Shown: positions 16,221-24,089 of the stretch, piece by piece | How the letters are laid out: each line of letters begins with the position of its first letter | Numbering within the stretch: position 1 is the first letter of the stretch | Assembly: GCF_014932895.1 (NCBI RefSeq) | Contig: NZ_JACYOF010000016.1 | Location: forward strand, 19,617 to 83,616 | Direction: 5' to 3' | DNA from: Bacillus thuringiensis | GTDB lineage: Bacteria; Bacillota; Bacilli; Bacillales; Bacillaceae_G | DNA: 64,000 nucleotides | Translations under genes and position numbers: made by a program | Notes under the pieces: model-generated | What the model saw: only the letters and a program-made list of their open reading frames with translations | What the model was told of the DNA's origin: nothing | Databases searched by the model: none

Positions 16221-16322
16221 TTACTTGTTTAATGTAGAAGCAACAGATTTTGCATCGATAAGAGCGGAAAATACCATGCTCATTGTAGTTAAGAAATTGT
16301 TCATTTTCACTTCATTTATCAT
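16221..16322 (-). CDS. Tiny peptide A, locus 2 (33 aa)
   Basis: MINEVKMNNFLTTMSMV then FSALIDAKSVASTLNK; same tail motif as loci 1 and 3. RBS AAAGGAGCGG upstream. First gene of the A-B pair. Confidence 0.82.
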   Translation of the reverse strand: MINEVKMNNFLTTMSMVFSALIDAKSVASTLNK

Positions 16323-16367
16323 AATAATCCGCTCCTTTTCGAGTAGTTGTTGTTTCTTTCTGACTTA

Positions 16368-16432
16368 ATTGTATGAAATATAGCAAGAAGTAACTATCGA
16401 ATTAGCTTACAAGAAAATTACATTTTTGTAAG
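16368..16432 (-). promoter_or_regulatory. Peptide-regulon promoter, locus 2
   Basis: Leftward: CTTACA-N4-TGTAAT (16417-16432), 5 nt, TGTAAG, CTAATTCGATAG, 20 nt, TACAAT (16368-16373). Confidence 0.85.
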
Positions 16433-16544
16433 GATTGAAATTTAACAATAAATACTTATTTTTATTACCAACTCCTAAAACTTAGTGTTATAATTGTTTT
16501 AAGAAAATGATTATACTTCGGAAGTTCAGAAAGGAACGAAACAA

Positions 16545-17150
16545 ATGTATAAACCAATTACATTTTTGTTGAAATATATATTTAAAACAGCTGGGAAAGT
16601 AGAAGTGCAAGGAAGAGAGAAATTACCGGAAGGTGGCCCTTACGTTGTTGCGTGTACACATACAAGTTTTATGGATGTTTTAATGTTAGCGACTGGGATG
16701 TATCCAACCCAAATTCATTACATGGCAAAAAAAGAATTGTTTGAAGGTAAATTTAAAAATTGGTTTTTTAAAAATGTAAATGCATTCCCCGTAGATCGTG
16801 CGAATCCGGGACCGAGTACACTTAAAATTCCATCACGCTTATTAAAAGAGGGAAAAGTAGTAGGTATTTTCCCAAGTGGAACGAGATCAACAGAAGATGT
16901 TTCGTTAAAAGCTGGGGCTGTTACGATTGCACTGCGTTCTAATGTTCCGTTAGTGCCGGCAGCTTATATTGGTCCATCAAGTGTAAAAGAATTAATAAAA
17001 GGAAAAAAAGCGCAATTAGTTTTTGGAGACCCAATTCAAATTGATGCTGGAGAACAAATAGATCGAAAAACGGCTATGAAAATGATGACAGATCAATTAA
17101 ATGAAAAGTTTGAAGAGCTAAAGAAAGCTCTTCAATCAAATCAAAAGTAA
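16545..17150 (+). CDS. plsC: 1-acyl-sn-glycerol-3-phosphate acyltransferase PlsC
   Basis: Acylates lysophosphatidate to phosphatidate in phospholipid synthesis at the inner membrane leaflet; 201 aa. Motifs in order: HTSFMD (the H-X4-D catalytic pair, about residue 39-44), NAFPVDRANPGP, and the glycerophosphate-binding FPSGTRST (about 107). RBS AAAGGAACG. Flanked on both sides by peptide cassettes on the opposite strand, with which it shares a bidirectional terminator. Paralogues exist in Bacillus, so the symbol is by function. Confidence 0.9.
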   Translation: MYKPITFLLKYIFKTAGKVEVQGREKLPEGGPYVVACTHTSFMDVLMLATGMYPTQIHYMAKKELFEGKFKNWFFKNVNAFPVDRANPGPSTLKIPSRLLKEGKVVGIFPSGTRSTEDVSLKAGAVTIALRSNVPLVPAAYIGPSSVKELIKGKKAQLVFGDPIQIDAGEQIDRKTAMKMMTDQLNEKFEELKKALQSNQK

Positions 17151-17151
17151 G

Positions 17152-17185
17152 AAAAGACGACCGGGCATAGACGGTCGTCTTTTTC
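17152..17185. terminator. Bidirectional terminator, peptide locus 3
   Basis: AAAAGACGACCG / CGGTCGTCTTTT, same hairpin as at 16050, 1 bp after plsC. Confidence 0.92.
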
Positions 17186-17206
17186 TATATAAAGGGGACA
17201 CAAAGT

Positions 17207-17299
17207 TTATACAAGTGTGGCGGCGTAAATGAAAGCAGTAAGAAGAGAGGCGCTAGCTAATCCTAAAAAGTCTAATTTGTTAAAAGTGATGTTATTCAT
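17207..17299 (-). CDS. Tiny hydrophobic peptide B, locus 3 (30 aa)
   Basis: MNNITFNKLDFLGLASA then SLLTAFIYAATLV; one codon shorter than locus 2. Its ribosome site has weakened (AAGAGAA in place of AAGGAGA). Otherwise intact. Confidence 0.78.
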   Translation of the reverse strand: MNNITFNKLDFLGLASASLLTAFIYAATLV

Positions 17300-17311
17300 A
17301 ATGCATTTCTC

Positions 17312-17413
17312 TTACTTGTTTAATGTAGAAGCAACAGATTTTGCATCGATAAGAGCAGATAATACCATGCCCATTGTATTCATAAATTTGTTCGTTTTCA
17401 TTTTGTTCATCAT
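17312..17413 (-). CDS. Tiny peptide A, locus 3 (33 aa)
   Basis: MMNKMKTNKFMNTMGMV then LSALIDAKSVASTLNK, nearly a hybrid of locus 1 (N-terminal half) and locus 2 (tail). RBS AAAGGAGCGG. First gene of the A-B pair. Confidence 0.82.
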   Translation of the reverse strand: MMNKMKTNKFMNTMGMVLSALIDAKSVASTLNK

Positions 17414-17459
17414 ATAGATCCGCTCCTTTTCGAATAGTTGTTGCCCTGTTTCTGACTTA

Positions 17460-17524
17460 ATTGTATGAAATGTTGCGGAAGTTCACTATCGAATTAGCTT
17501 ACAGGAAAATTACACTTTCGTAAG
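17460..17524 (-). promoter_or_regulatory. Peptide-regulon promoter, locus 3
   Basis: Leftward: CTTACG-N4-TGTAAT (17509-17524; one mismatch in the palindrome), 5 nt, TGTAAG, CTAATTCGATAG, 20 nt, TACAAT (17460-17465). Confidence 0.83.
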
Positions 17525-17604
17525 AAAAACGAATGCAGGTGTAATGATAAGAAGATTTGACATATGTTCATGGGATTCATTAAGTTAAAAGGAGAGGTGA
17601 GTGT

Positions 17605-18582
17605 ATGGCTAATATTAAAGATATCGCAAAGATGGCTGGAGTTTCGGTTACGACGGTTTCCAGGGTATTGAATGATCATCCGTATGTAAGTGAAGACAAA
17701 AGGAAGGTCGTTTTAGAAATAGTTGAGAAGTTGAATTACTCACAAAATGCAAATGCTGTTCATTTATCGAAAGGGAAGACGAATATTGTTGGTGTAATTC
17801 TACCTTATATTAATCATCCGAGCTTCGATGCAATGGTAGGAGGGATGATGGAGGGGGCGTTAGCTCATAATTACAGAGTGCTACTTTGCCAAACGAATTA
17901 TAGTAAAAAAGAAGAAATGAAGAGCCTGCATATGCTAAAGACAAAACAATTAGATGGTCTTATTATTTGTTCACGTGCAAATGATTGGGAAACGATAGGG
18001 CCATATGCTTCCTATGGCACAATAATTGCTTGTGAAGATAATGATATTTCAAATATCTCAAGTGTATATACAAATCATTCGGCAGCTTTCCAATTAGGAA
18101 TGAATTATCTTATTGAAAAAGGCTATAAAAAAATTGGTTATTGTACGGGAAGAAAGTTAGGGCCGAGTAGTCAAAAGCGTTTTGATGTTTATAAACAGCA
18201 TTTGCAATCCATAGATGAAGAAGTTAATAAAGAATGGATTTTTACAGAATGTTTCACGTTAGAAGATGGTTTGAGAGTGGCTCATAGGTTAAAGGAGATG
18301 CGGAGTCGCCCTGAAGCGTTAATGGTAGCGGGAGATGAAGTTGCGATTGGGATTATGACAGAAGTTGAAAAATTAGGTATTCAAGTTCCTGAGGATTTAG
18401 CGATTATTGGCTTTGATAATCAACCTATTTCACAAGTGTTACAACTGACAACTATTGACCAAGATTTAAAAGGGATAGGTAAAACGGCTTTTGAAATGTT
18501 TTATCGAAAAGTAACTAACGAGAGCTCTAAAGAAGAAAGGGTGGAGGTCCCTTATAAACTTGTGGAACGCTCTACAGTTTAG
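17605..18582 (+). CDS. LacI-family transcriptional regulator
   Basis: 325 aa: N-terminal LacI HTH and hinge (IKDIAKMAGVSVTTVSRVL, residues 3-22), then a sugar-binding-like effector domain (IVGVILPYINHPSF, ALMVAGDEVAIGIM, AIIGFDNQPIS). RBS AAAGGAGAGGTG. Monocistronic with a strong terminator; no sugar genes adjoin it, so its target is unknown. The next gene downstream is on the same strand but has its own promoter. Confidence 0.92.
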   Translation: MANIKDIAKMAGVSVTTVSRVLNDHPYVSEDKRKVVLEIVEKLNYSQNANAVHLSKGKTNIVGVILPYINHPSFDAMVGGMMEGALAHNYRVLLCQTNYSKKEEMKSLHMLKTKQLDGLIICSRANDWETIGPYASYGTIIACEDNDISNISSVYTNHSAAFQLGMNYLIEKGYKKIGYCTGRKLGPSSQKRFDVYKQHLQSIDEEVNKEWIFTECFTLEDGLRVAHRLKEMRSRPEALMVAGDEVAIGIMTEVEKLGIQVPEDLAIIGFDNQPISQVLQLTTIDQDLKGIGKTAFEMFYRKVTNESSKEERVEVPYKLVERSTV

Positions 18583-18584
18583 CC

Positions 18585-18626
18585 TTAATCCGTTATGCGT
18601 ATGATCGCATAACGGATTATTTTTTT
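18585..18626 (+). terminator. Terminator of the LacI gene
   Basis: AATCCGTTATGCG / CGCATAACGGATT perfect 13-bp stem, T-run after. Confidence 0.92.
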
Positions 18627-18635
18627 GAAATATCT

Positions 18636-18664
18636 TTGACAGGAAATGCGTTTCATACTTTATA
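18636..18664 (+). promoter_or_regulatory. Sigma-A type promoter of the PH-domain gene
   Basis: TTGACA (18636-18641), 17-bp spacer, TTTATA (18659-18664), 80 bp before the 18744 start. Confidence 0.6.
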
Positions 18665-18743
18665 AAGGAGTTACACCGGTCTGTAATAATCCATGGATTC
18701 TTTTCAAGTGTTAAAACAATGAATAGAATTTGGAGGAATATGC

Positions 18744-19073
18744 ATGAATGAACTTTTATCGAGCATGAAAAAATATGTAGAGGATGACGAAAAGATTTTA
18801 GCCTTTGTGGTAGGGATATTTGAGAAGGATAATTTTACGTTCTGTTATCAACATGGAATTTTTACTGCTACTACTAGACGTCTCCTTTTTTATGGGGAAT
18901 TTCCGTGCTATCCCGCAATATTTAAAGATTACTCGTATTTGCATATAGATAACATAGATTTCCGTCCCTGTTTCGAGTTTACTTGTAATCATGAAACCGT
19001 TAGAGCTAAGTATATTCAGAAAGGGAATGTGGAGCAGTTTGTTCGTACGATTAGAGCGAATATGAATAATTAA
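18744..19073 (+). CDS. Small PH-like domain protein (YokE-type), 109 aa
   Basis: A compact soluble protein resembling bacterial PH (bPH) domains of the YokE type: an N-terminal helix (MNELLSSMKKYVEDDEKILA) then strands, with TATTRRLLFYGEF (the typical 'T..R..F' strand) and a final helix VEQFVRTIRANM. RBS TTGGAGGAATATGC. Function unknown; the assignment rests on pattern only. Confidence 0.6.
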   Translation: MNELLSSMKKYVEDDEKILAFVVGIFEKDNFTFCYQHGIFTATTRRLLFYGEFPCYPAIFKDYSYLHIDNIDFRPCFEFTCNHETVRAKYIQKGNVEQFVRTIRANMNN

Positions 19074-19190
19074 TCAACCCTTTGTTTAAACATAATGTCA
19101 TGGTCGGTATGAGAAAAAGTGCGGAATAAAAACCACTTCTAAACCTCTCAGAGATAGTGATACAATGTCAAATGGGGGGAGGGATGAACT

Positions 19191-20027
19191 ATGGTTAATC
19201 AACGTATAAAGGAAATAACACTAATTACACTTGGTTCATTATTATTCGCAATCGGTATTAATTATTTTGCAATTCCAAACCGTTTGTCAGAAGGTGGAAT
19301 TATTGGTTTAACGGTTGTTACTTATTATTTATTTGATTGGTCGCCGGGGGTTGTGAACTTTGCTTTAAACGCAGTTTTACTGGCTATTGGTTATAAATTT
19401 TTTGATAAGAAAACGATGGTTTATACAATTTTAGGGATTGTAGAAACATCTTTGTTTTTATATGTTACAGAACACATTGAGTATCATGTAAATAGTGATA
19501 CATTATTAGCGGCTTTATTTGCTGGTGTATTTGTAGGTGTTGGATTAGGCTGTATGTTCAAAGCTGGAGGTACATCAGGGGGATCAGCAATTTTAGCTCG
19601 GTTAGCAAATCAATATTTAGGTTGGAGCGTAGGTAAAGGTGTACTTATTATTGATATTGTTGTAATTGCTGGTTCTGTATTTATAATAGGGCAAGAAAAA
19701 GCAATGTATACACTTGTTGCTGTATTCATCGGGGCGAAAGTGATTGATTTTATTGTAGAAGGAATGGATACAAAAACGGCTGTTACGATTATTTCGAATC
19801 AACCAGATTTAATTCGTGAGGCTATTACGAAAAACATGACACGCGGTGTTACTGTATTAGAAGGACGCGGCGGATATACTGGTAAAAATAAAGAAGTTTT
19901 ATATGTTGTTATTAATAAACAAGAGCTTGTTAAGTTAAAACAAGTTATTAGCCGAGTAGACGAAGCTGCCTTCGTTGTTATCCATGATGTACGTGATGTA
20001 CTCGGCGGTGGCTTTAAAGCAAGCTAA
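19191..20027 (+). CDS. YitT-family membrane protein (DUF161/DUF2179)
   Basis: 278 aa with five to six N-terminal TM segments (TLGSLLFAIGINYFAIPN, GIIGLTVVTYYLF, FKAGGTSGGSAILARL) and a soluble C-terminal DUF2179 domain (AVTIISNQPDLIREAI, GVTVLEGRGGYTGKNKEVLYVV). A widespread Firmicutes family of unproven function. Start preceded by GGGGGGAGGG. A strong terminator follows; the gene downstream belongs to the BceR-like regulon. Confidence 0.9.
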   Translation: MVNQRIKEITLITLGSLLFAIGINYFAIPNRLSEGGIIGLTVVTYYLFDWSPGVVNFALNAVLLAIGYKFFDKKTMVYTILGIVETSLFLYVTEHIEYHVNSDTLLAALFAGVFVGVGLGCMFKAGGTSGGSAILARLANQYLGWSVGKGVLIIDIVVIAGSVFIIGQEKAMYTLVAVFIGAKVIDFIVEGMDTKTAVTIISNQPDLIREAITKNMTRGVTVLEGRGGYTGKNKEVLYVVINKQELVKLKQVISRVDEAAFVVIHDVRDVLGGGFKAS

Positions 20028-20058
20028 AAGATGAACGGGTAAATTCGTTCATCTTTTT
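20028..20058 (+). terminator. Terminator of the yitT-like gene
   Basis: AAAAGATGAACG / CGTTCATCTTTT stem followed by T-run, 5 bp before the BceR-like box. Confidence 0.88.
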
Positions 20059-20063
20059 TTATT

Positions 20064-20128
20064 CTTACAAAAATGTAAGGGTAATGTAATGGGATTCAAT
20101 AGTAGATTTCATGCCTACTTTTTAAAAT
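20064..20128 (+). promoter_or_regulatory. BceR-like promoter of the yxeA-like gene
   Basis: CTTACA-AAAA-TGTAAG (20064-20079), 5 nt, TGTAAT, GGGATTCAATAG, exactly 20 nt, TAAAAT (20123-20128): the same architecture as the peptide loci. Confidence 0.82.
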
Positions 20129-20165
20129 GGATGTATAGATATCCTGCAAAGGAGGAAGGTTGATT

Positions 20166-20522
20166 ATGAAGAAAAAAATGATTGCTACTGTAATAGTGAT
20201 GATAGCGATAGTAGTAGTGTTATTGCCTACGAAACTTGGACCGGTTATTGATAAATATAATCCGCTTTATAAGACGAAAGAATATTATACGATCGTGAAT
20301 ACGATTGGTCAGCATGTTGGTGATGAATGGTACGAATATGAATTTATTGCATTTGATGAACGTGGAAGAGAGCAAAAAATAAAGAAAACGGTTAAACATA
20401 TGTTAAAGAGGGACGAAGCGTTAAAGGTGTTCGCGAAAGGGCGTTATGGTGAGTCGATTGAAGAAATTGAGGCTGCAAGTATTCCTATAAATGCGAAGAG
20501 TAAACTTTTAGCGATGAGATAG
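20166..20522 (+). CDS. YxeA-family protein, 118 aa
   Basis: One N-terminal membrane/signal helix (IATVIVMIAIVVVLLP) then a small extracytoplasmic domain with YYTIVNTIGQHVGDEWYEYEF and a basic tail, typical of the YxeA (DUF1093) family. In B. subtilis yxeA belongs to the yxdLM-yxeA operon controlled by the BceR-like YxdJ. Here no ABC genes adjoin it, but its promoter carries the BceR-like box, consistent with that regulation. RBS AAAGGAGG 10 nt before ATG; a TTG two codons upstream is the alternative start. Confidence 0.8.
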   Translation: MKKKMIATVIVMIAIVVVLLPTKLGPVIDKYNPLYKTKEYYTIVNTIGQHVGDEWYEYEFIAFDERGREQKIKKTVKHMLKRDEALKVFAKGRYGESIEEIEAASIPINAKSKLLAMR

Positions 20523-20528
20523 TAAAAT

Positions 20529-20577
20529 ATACCCCCATCTATTTTTTGTCGAAACAGAAAATACTAGGTGGGGGTAT
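20529..20577. repeat. Inverted repeat after yxeA-like gene
   Basis: ATACCCCCATCT / AGGTGGGGGTAT, 12-bp arms, 25-nt loop, 6 bp after the stop. No T-run follows, so it is either an RNA-stabilising hairpin or an atypical terminator. Confidence 0.55.
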
Positions 20578-20589
20578 AATATTGTGCAT

Positions 20590-20630
20590 AAAAAATGCCT
20601 TAGTCCATATAGACGAAGGCATTTTTTATT
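20590..20630. terminator. Terminator of decayed peptide locus 4
   Basis: AAAAAATGCCTT / AAGGCATTTTTT, followed by the TATATAAAGGGGAAGGGGAC block that also follows the other cassettes. Confidence 0.85.
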
Positions 20631-20639
20631 ATATAAAGG

Positions 20640-20730
20640 GGAAGGGGACACATTGTAGTAGCATGAGTGAAAGGTATAAGAAGAGTAGGCTACTAGCAAT
20701 GTAATTTGGTTATGTGATTATTCTTCTTAT
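20640..20730 (-). pseudogene. Decayed peptide B gene, locus 4
   Basis: Leftward reading aligns with the locus 2/3 B gene (AACCAAATTA, TTGCTAGTAGCC, TACTCTTCTTATACC, TTTCACTCATGCTACTAC) but the start codon is lost (ATA in the place of ATG) and stops and small indels interrupt it. Peptide A is missing altogether. The promoter upstream is still intact. Confidence 0.7.
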
Positions 20731-20750
20731 TTGGCTTACTTTCTAACATT

Positions 20751-20864
20751 ATTGTACGAAATATAGGTAAGGGGAACTATCGAATTACATTACACATAGC
20801 TTACAAACATGTAAGCCTTCTGTAATATAATTCGATGGTTAAAAGATAGTAAATTTCATATAGT
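20751..20864. promoter_or_regulatory. Divergent BceR-like promoter pair, locus 4
   Basis: One palindrome CTTACA-AACA-TGTAAG (20800-20815) is flanked on both sides by the complete layout: leftward TGTAAT, GTAATTCGATAG, 20 nt, TACAAT (20751-20756); rightward TGTAAT, ATAATTCGATGG, 20 nt, TATAGT (20859-20864). Confidence 0.8.
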
Positions 20865-20942
20865 GTAATTAGAAAGTCTCAATATATTACTTTCTGTTTG
20901 TAATGTGAATGAAGAATGAAAAACCAACTAATTTTTAATAGT

Positions 20943-20974
20943 CCTCATCTTTATTTAGATGAGGCTCTTTTTTT
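20943..20974 (+). terminator. Terminator of the short rightward transcript
   Basis: CCTCATCT / AGATGAGG hairpin with T-run about 80 nt after the rightward -10. The interval 20870-20942 has no convincing gene (longest frame from a good start is nine codons), so the unit is a candidate small RNA or a gutted peptide locus. Confidence 0.75.
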
Positions 20975-20977
20975 AAC

Positions 20978-21042
20978 CTTACAACATTGTAAGGTTTACG
21001 TAAGTTAATTCGATAGTAAATTTGTCATATTTTTTGCATAAT
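20978..21042 (+). promoter_or_regulatory. Peptide-regulon promoter, locus 5
   Basis: CTTACA-ACAT-TGTAAG (20978-20993), 5 nt, CGTAAG, TTAATTCGATAG, exactly 20 nt, CATAAT (21037-21042). Confidence 0.85.
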
Positions 21043-21095
21043 AGATATAAATAGGGAAAATAATTAGGGAGATAATAAGAAGGGAGAAAAATGGG

Positions 21096-21209
21096 ATGCA
21101 TAAAGAAGAAGTAGTGAAGTTTCCAATTAAAGATTTCTGTAGCTACTTTACTGTTGCCGTAGTGTGTATTGGATTATTTGATATCATAACAAATTTAATT
21201 GTTAAATAA
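21096..21209 (+). CDS. Tiny hydrophobic peptide, locus 5 (37 aa)
   Basis: MHKEEVVKFPIKDF then CSYFTVAVVCIGLF and a short polar/hydrophobic tail ending in LIVK: charged N-terminus, K.DF motif as in peptide B and one membrane-type segment. RBS AAGAAGGGAG upstream, complete regulon promoter, own terminator at 21219. A single-gene relative of peptide B; contains two cysteines absent from the others. Confidence 0.72.
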   Translation: MHKEEVVKFPIKDFCSYFTVAVVCIGLFDIITNLIVK

Positions 21210-21218
21210 TATAGATGA

Positions 21219-21253
21219 TAAAACAAGAAGGGAGACCCTTTCTTGTTTTTTTT
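21219..21253 (+). terminator. Terminator of peptide locus 5
   Basis: AAAACAAGAAGGG / CCCTTTCTTGTTTT stem and T-run; ends 15 bp before the tatD-like start, so that gene depends on readthrough or a promoter within the peptide unit. Confidence 0.85.
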
Positions 21254-21267
21254 ATGGGGGCATAAAG

Positions 21268-22032
21268 ATGAAATGGATTGATAGCCATATACATGTTGAT
21301 CAATACAAGGATGAAGAGAAAAGCAGATTACTTAAAGATATGGAGAATAGTAAGGAGATACAGGGGCTTGTTGCAGTATCTATGAATTATCAATCATGTA
21401 AGGAAACTTTATCTTTAGCAAGGAAATATCCCTTTATACACCCAGCGATAGGATTTCATCCGGAACAACCGATTCATAAGGAAGAGTGTGAGCGCATATT
21501 TAAATTAATTGAAGCTCATGTTGAGGAAATTGTTGCGATTGGTGAAGTGGGCTTGCCGTATTATTTAAGGAAAGAAGACGAAAATATTGCTATCAATCCA
21601 TACATATCGGTTTTAAAAAAATTTGTTGAACTAGCTAGTAAATATGATTTACCAATTGTATTACACGCAGTGTATGAAGAGGCGGATATTGTATGTGATT
21701 TACTGGAAGAATATAAAGTTTCACGCGCACACTTTCATTGGTTTAAAGGAAGTGAAGAGACAATGAAACGGATGATGAGGAACGGTTACTATATTTCTAT
21801 CACACCGGATGTTTTGCATAAGGAGAAAATTAGAAAAATCGTTTCGTATTATTCGCTTGAATATATGATGGTAGAAACAGATGGGCCGTGGGAATTTCAA
21901 GAGGGTGTTATGACGCATCCTAGAATGATTCGAGAGGTATTAAAAGAAATTAGTATCATAAAAAATATAGCTGTTGATAAGGTTACAGAAACAATATATG
22001 AAAATACCATTCGATTTTATTTGAAGGAATAG
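21268..22032 (+). CDS. TatD-family metal-dependent hydrolase
   Basis: 254 aa. TIM-barrel metallohydrolase: metal site IDSHIHVDQY at residues 4-13, GFHPEQP, the glutamate block AIGEVGLPYY, LPIVLHAVYEEA, a His in RAHFHWFKG and the terminal MVETDGPWE. TatD proteins are DNases/exonucleases acting on DNA ends or degraded chromatin; the exact role here is unknown. Start set at 21268 (GGGGG site; the 24 codons upstream run through the peptide terminator). It sits directly behind the peptide locus 5 terminator, with no independent promoter visible. Confidence 0.88.
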   Translation: MKWIDSHIHVDQYKDEEKSRLLKDMENSKEIQGLVAVSMNYQSCKETLSLARKYPFIHPAIGFHPEQPIHKEECERIFKLIEAHVEEIVAIGEVGLPYYLRKEDENIAINPYISVLKKFVELASKYDLPIVLHAVYEEADIVCDLLEEYKVSRAHFHWFKGSEETMKRMMRNGYYISITPDVLHKEKIRKIVSYYSLEYMMVETDGPWEFQEGVMTHPRMIREVLKEISIIKNIAVDKVTETIYENTIRFYLKE

Positions 22033-22157
22033 GTGGGTTGTTCTTATCCTTTCTATTATTAAAAAAAGAATGGAGTGTATAAGAAGAAAGTTAATGGTGG
22101 GGTGGAAATGAAATGATCAATGAGTCGTTAATAAAATGCCACGTTTTGATTTAGGTA

Positions 22158-22191
22158 AAAAAAACACCAGGCATCTCGCTTGGTGTTTTTT
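22158..22191. terminator. Terminator of the DUF2334 gene
   Basis: AAAAAACACCAGGC / GCTTGGTGTTTTTT stem with T-run leftward; 1 bp from the stop. The 22033-22157 interval holds no supported gene. Confidence 0.85.
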
Positions 22192-22192
22192 A

Positions 22193-23842
22193 TTATGATT
22201 CTAATTTTTTCGCACGTCTTAATAATAAAAGAAAGACAATGATAACGAAGCCAAGTATAAGAAAAAATCCATATTGTTTTATGTAATCAATTAGGTCATC
22301 TGTACTTGTTGGTTTTTCAATGTGAATGCCGTCTTTATTAGTAGTAATATGAATATCTTTCATTTTTACTTCGTTCGTTTCCTTTTGTAAATCAATCCAT
22401 TCTATGTTTGGAATCCTTTCTAGATCCTTTAATACTTCTTTTAATGGTTTCACTCCTAAGTAAGGATGATAGAATGCACCAATAACTCCATCGGATAATT
22501 TAGCGACAGATAAAGCACGTTCTTTCATTTGGGCAATAGCTTGTGGTTTATCTTCTTCAATAAATCCAACTGTTTCAGGCATTAATTTCATTCCATGTAG
22601 AAATGATGGTGTACTTCTATATGCTGGAGAGTGCATGGATTTCCAAGTTGTATCGCTTAACTGTAGTTGTCCTACATAAGTTGAAAAATATCGTGATAAT
22701 ATTTCATATCCCTTTTGAGACATCGTGTAATGAGGTGCTTCAAACGCGACAGGGTAAAGTTTAGCATCTACAAGTTCTTTAATCCCTTTTTCGATATGAT
22801 CTGTTGTATATTTTTCTTCAAACTCTTCCCCTTTTGTTATGTACTGGTTATATGCTTCTGTATTGGGAAAGTCATCCTTCGTTTTGGGTTTTTCATGCTT
22901 TGGTTGGCGGATGGGTTGATCTGTTTTTACGTCCCAAAATTCAAAGCCTTCACCAGTTTCACTGTCATAAAATTGGTGGGTATAGCCATGCATAATAATC
23001 GCTGCACCATCATCTTGCATAGAGCGTAAAAGGTCGACTAGTTCGGGTTTATCTTTTAAATGTAGCGTTTTACCCGTCTCTGGATCTGTATATACCGGAA
23101 TAACAGTGATCATATAAGGAATCTTTTTTTCCTTTAATAATTCAGCAATGTCTTGTAATTGGTTTATATCTGCAGCTGGATGAACGTCCTCAAGACGTAA
23201 ATAAGCTTTAGTTTTATTTGTCGTAGGCTTTTGTCCGAAATAAGAGAATAACATTTCACCTACATAATGAGACATCCAATCAAAGAGATTTGGAGTTGCA
23301 ACGTAATAAGATGTTTCGTGCTGAACAATTAATGGATTCGCGTTATTGGAGCTTAAAGCATTAGCGAGAATGGTTCCATTCGTATCAAACGATTGAATTA
23401 ATCGTTCCTCTTCTAAGATGTTTTTTAGCTTTTTACTTGGATATTCAATCTTGTTAACTCTTATATCATCGCTCTTCAATGTAATGAAAGAAAAACGGTT
23501 AGATAATTGTTCAACATTTTGTCCTAACACTAGTATGGGGCCTGAGAAGTTTTCTAGAAATTGTTTTGTTTCATCAGAAAACTCATCTTTTTTTTCACCG
23601 ATATAAACAATATGTGTATAAGAAGATGCGCTAGTAATTTTAGTTGCTTCTTTTAAGCTTTTCACAGTTATATTATTTGTAAAATGTCCTAACTGAGTAT
23701 TAAGGATTTGGACATTATTTGAAACCTTATTGTCTGTTGTACTATATAGAACAAGTACTTTTGGTTTTGATGATGTTTGTGCAGAGGCATGTATCGGGAT
23801 GAGTAGTGTAATGCTGAACAAGAGTAGTAGGCATTTTTTCAT
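22193..23842 (-). CDS. DUF2334 polysaccharide-deacetylase-like membrane protein
   Basis: 549 aa. N-terminal signal (MKKCLLLLFSITLLIPIHASA), an ~180-residue N-domain, then a deacetylase-like NodB-fold domain: YLRLEDVHPAAD (metal Asp/His region), AIIMHGYTHQ (second metal His pair), PVAFEAPHY, and GAFYHPYLG; a C-terminal TM anchor (FFLILGFVIIVFLLLL) with basic tail. Thus a cell-surface enzyme facing outward, possibly acting on exopolysaccharide or wall glycans. Start at 23842 chosen from GGAG at 8 nt; the 11 codons upstream are rejected. Substrate unknown. Confidence 0.85.
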   Translation of the reverse strand: MKKCLLLLFSITLLIPIHASAQTSSKPKVLVLYSTTDNKVSNNVQILNTQLGHFTNNITVKSLKEATKITSASSYTHIVYIGEKKDEFSDETKQFLENFSGPILVLGQNVEQLSNRFSFITLKSDDIRVNKIEYPSKKLKNILEEERLIQSFDTNGTILANALSSNNANPLIVQHETSYYVATPNLFDWMSHYVGEMLFSYFGQKPTTNKTKAYLRLEDVHPAADINQLQDIAELLKEKKIPYMITVIPVYTDPETGKTLHLKDKPELVDLLRSMQDDGAAIIMHGYTHQFYDSETGEGFEFWDVKTDQPIRQPKHEKPKTKDDFPNTEAYNQYITKGEEFEEKYTTDHIEKGIKELVDAKLYPVAFEAPHYTMSQKGYEILSRYFSTYVGQLQLSDTTWKSMHSPAYRSTPSFLHGMKLMPETVGFIEEDKPQAIAQMKERALSVAKLSDGVIGAFYHPYLGVKPLKEVLKDLERIPNIEWIDLQKETNEVKMKDIHITTNKDGIHIEKPTSTDDLIDYIKQYGFFLILGFVIIVFLLLLRRAKKLES

Positions 23843-24089
23843 TTTGTGTGCTCCTATTCTATATATAGAATTCAATTTACAATTATATACAAGAAATAAG
23901 CTGTAGTCTATTTAAGTTACATTTTTGTATGTATTTACCATTGTTTTTTTCACAAAATCGGTCTAAAGCATGATGATAGTATGTATAGTTATTTGCTATG
24001 ATGAAAGAGTAAGAGAATGATAGGATGTGGGTAATTGTAGAGGGAAGGCTGAAAGGGGACAAATTTCAGCGGAGAAAGAGGTAGAGGTA

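Noticed and set aside
13598-17417. Rightward frames at 13598-13858, 16135-16368 and 17229-17417 that all begin MKAVRR
   Set aside because: They look conserved only because they lie opposite the peptide cassettes. They lack ribosome sites, run through the promoters, and indels between copies fit the minus-strand codons.
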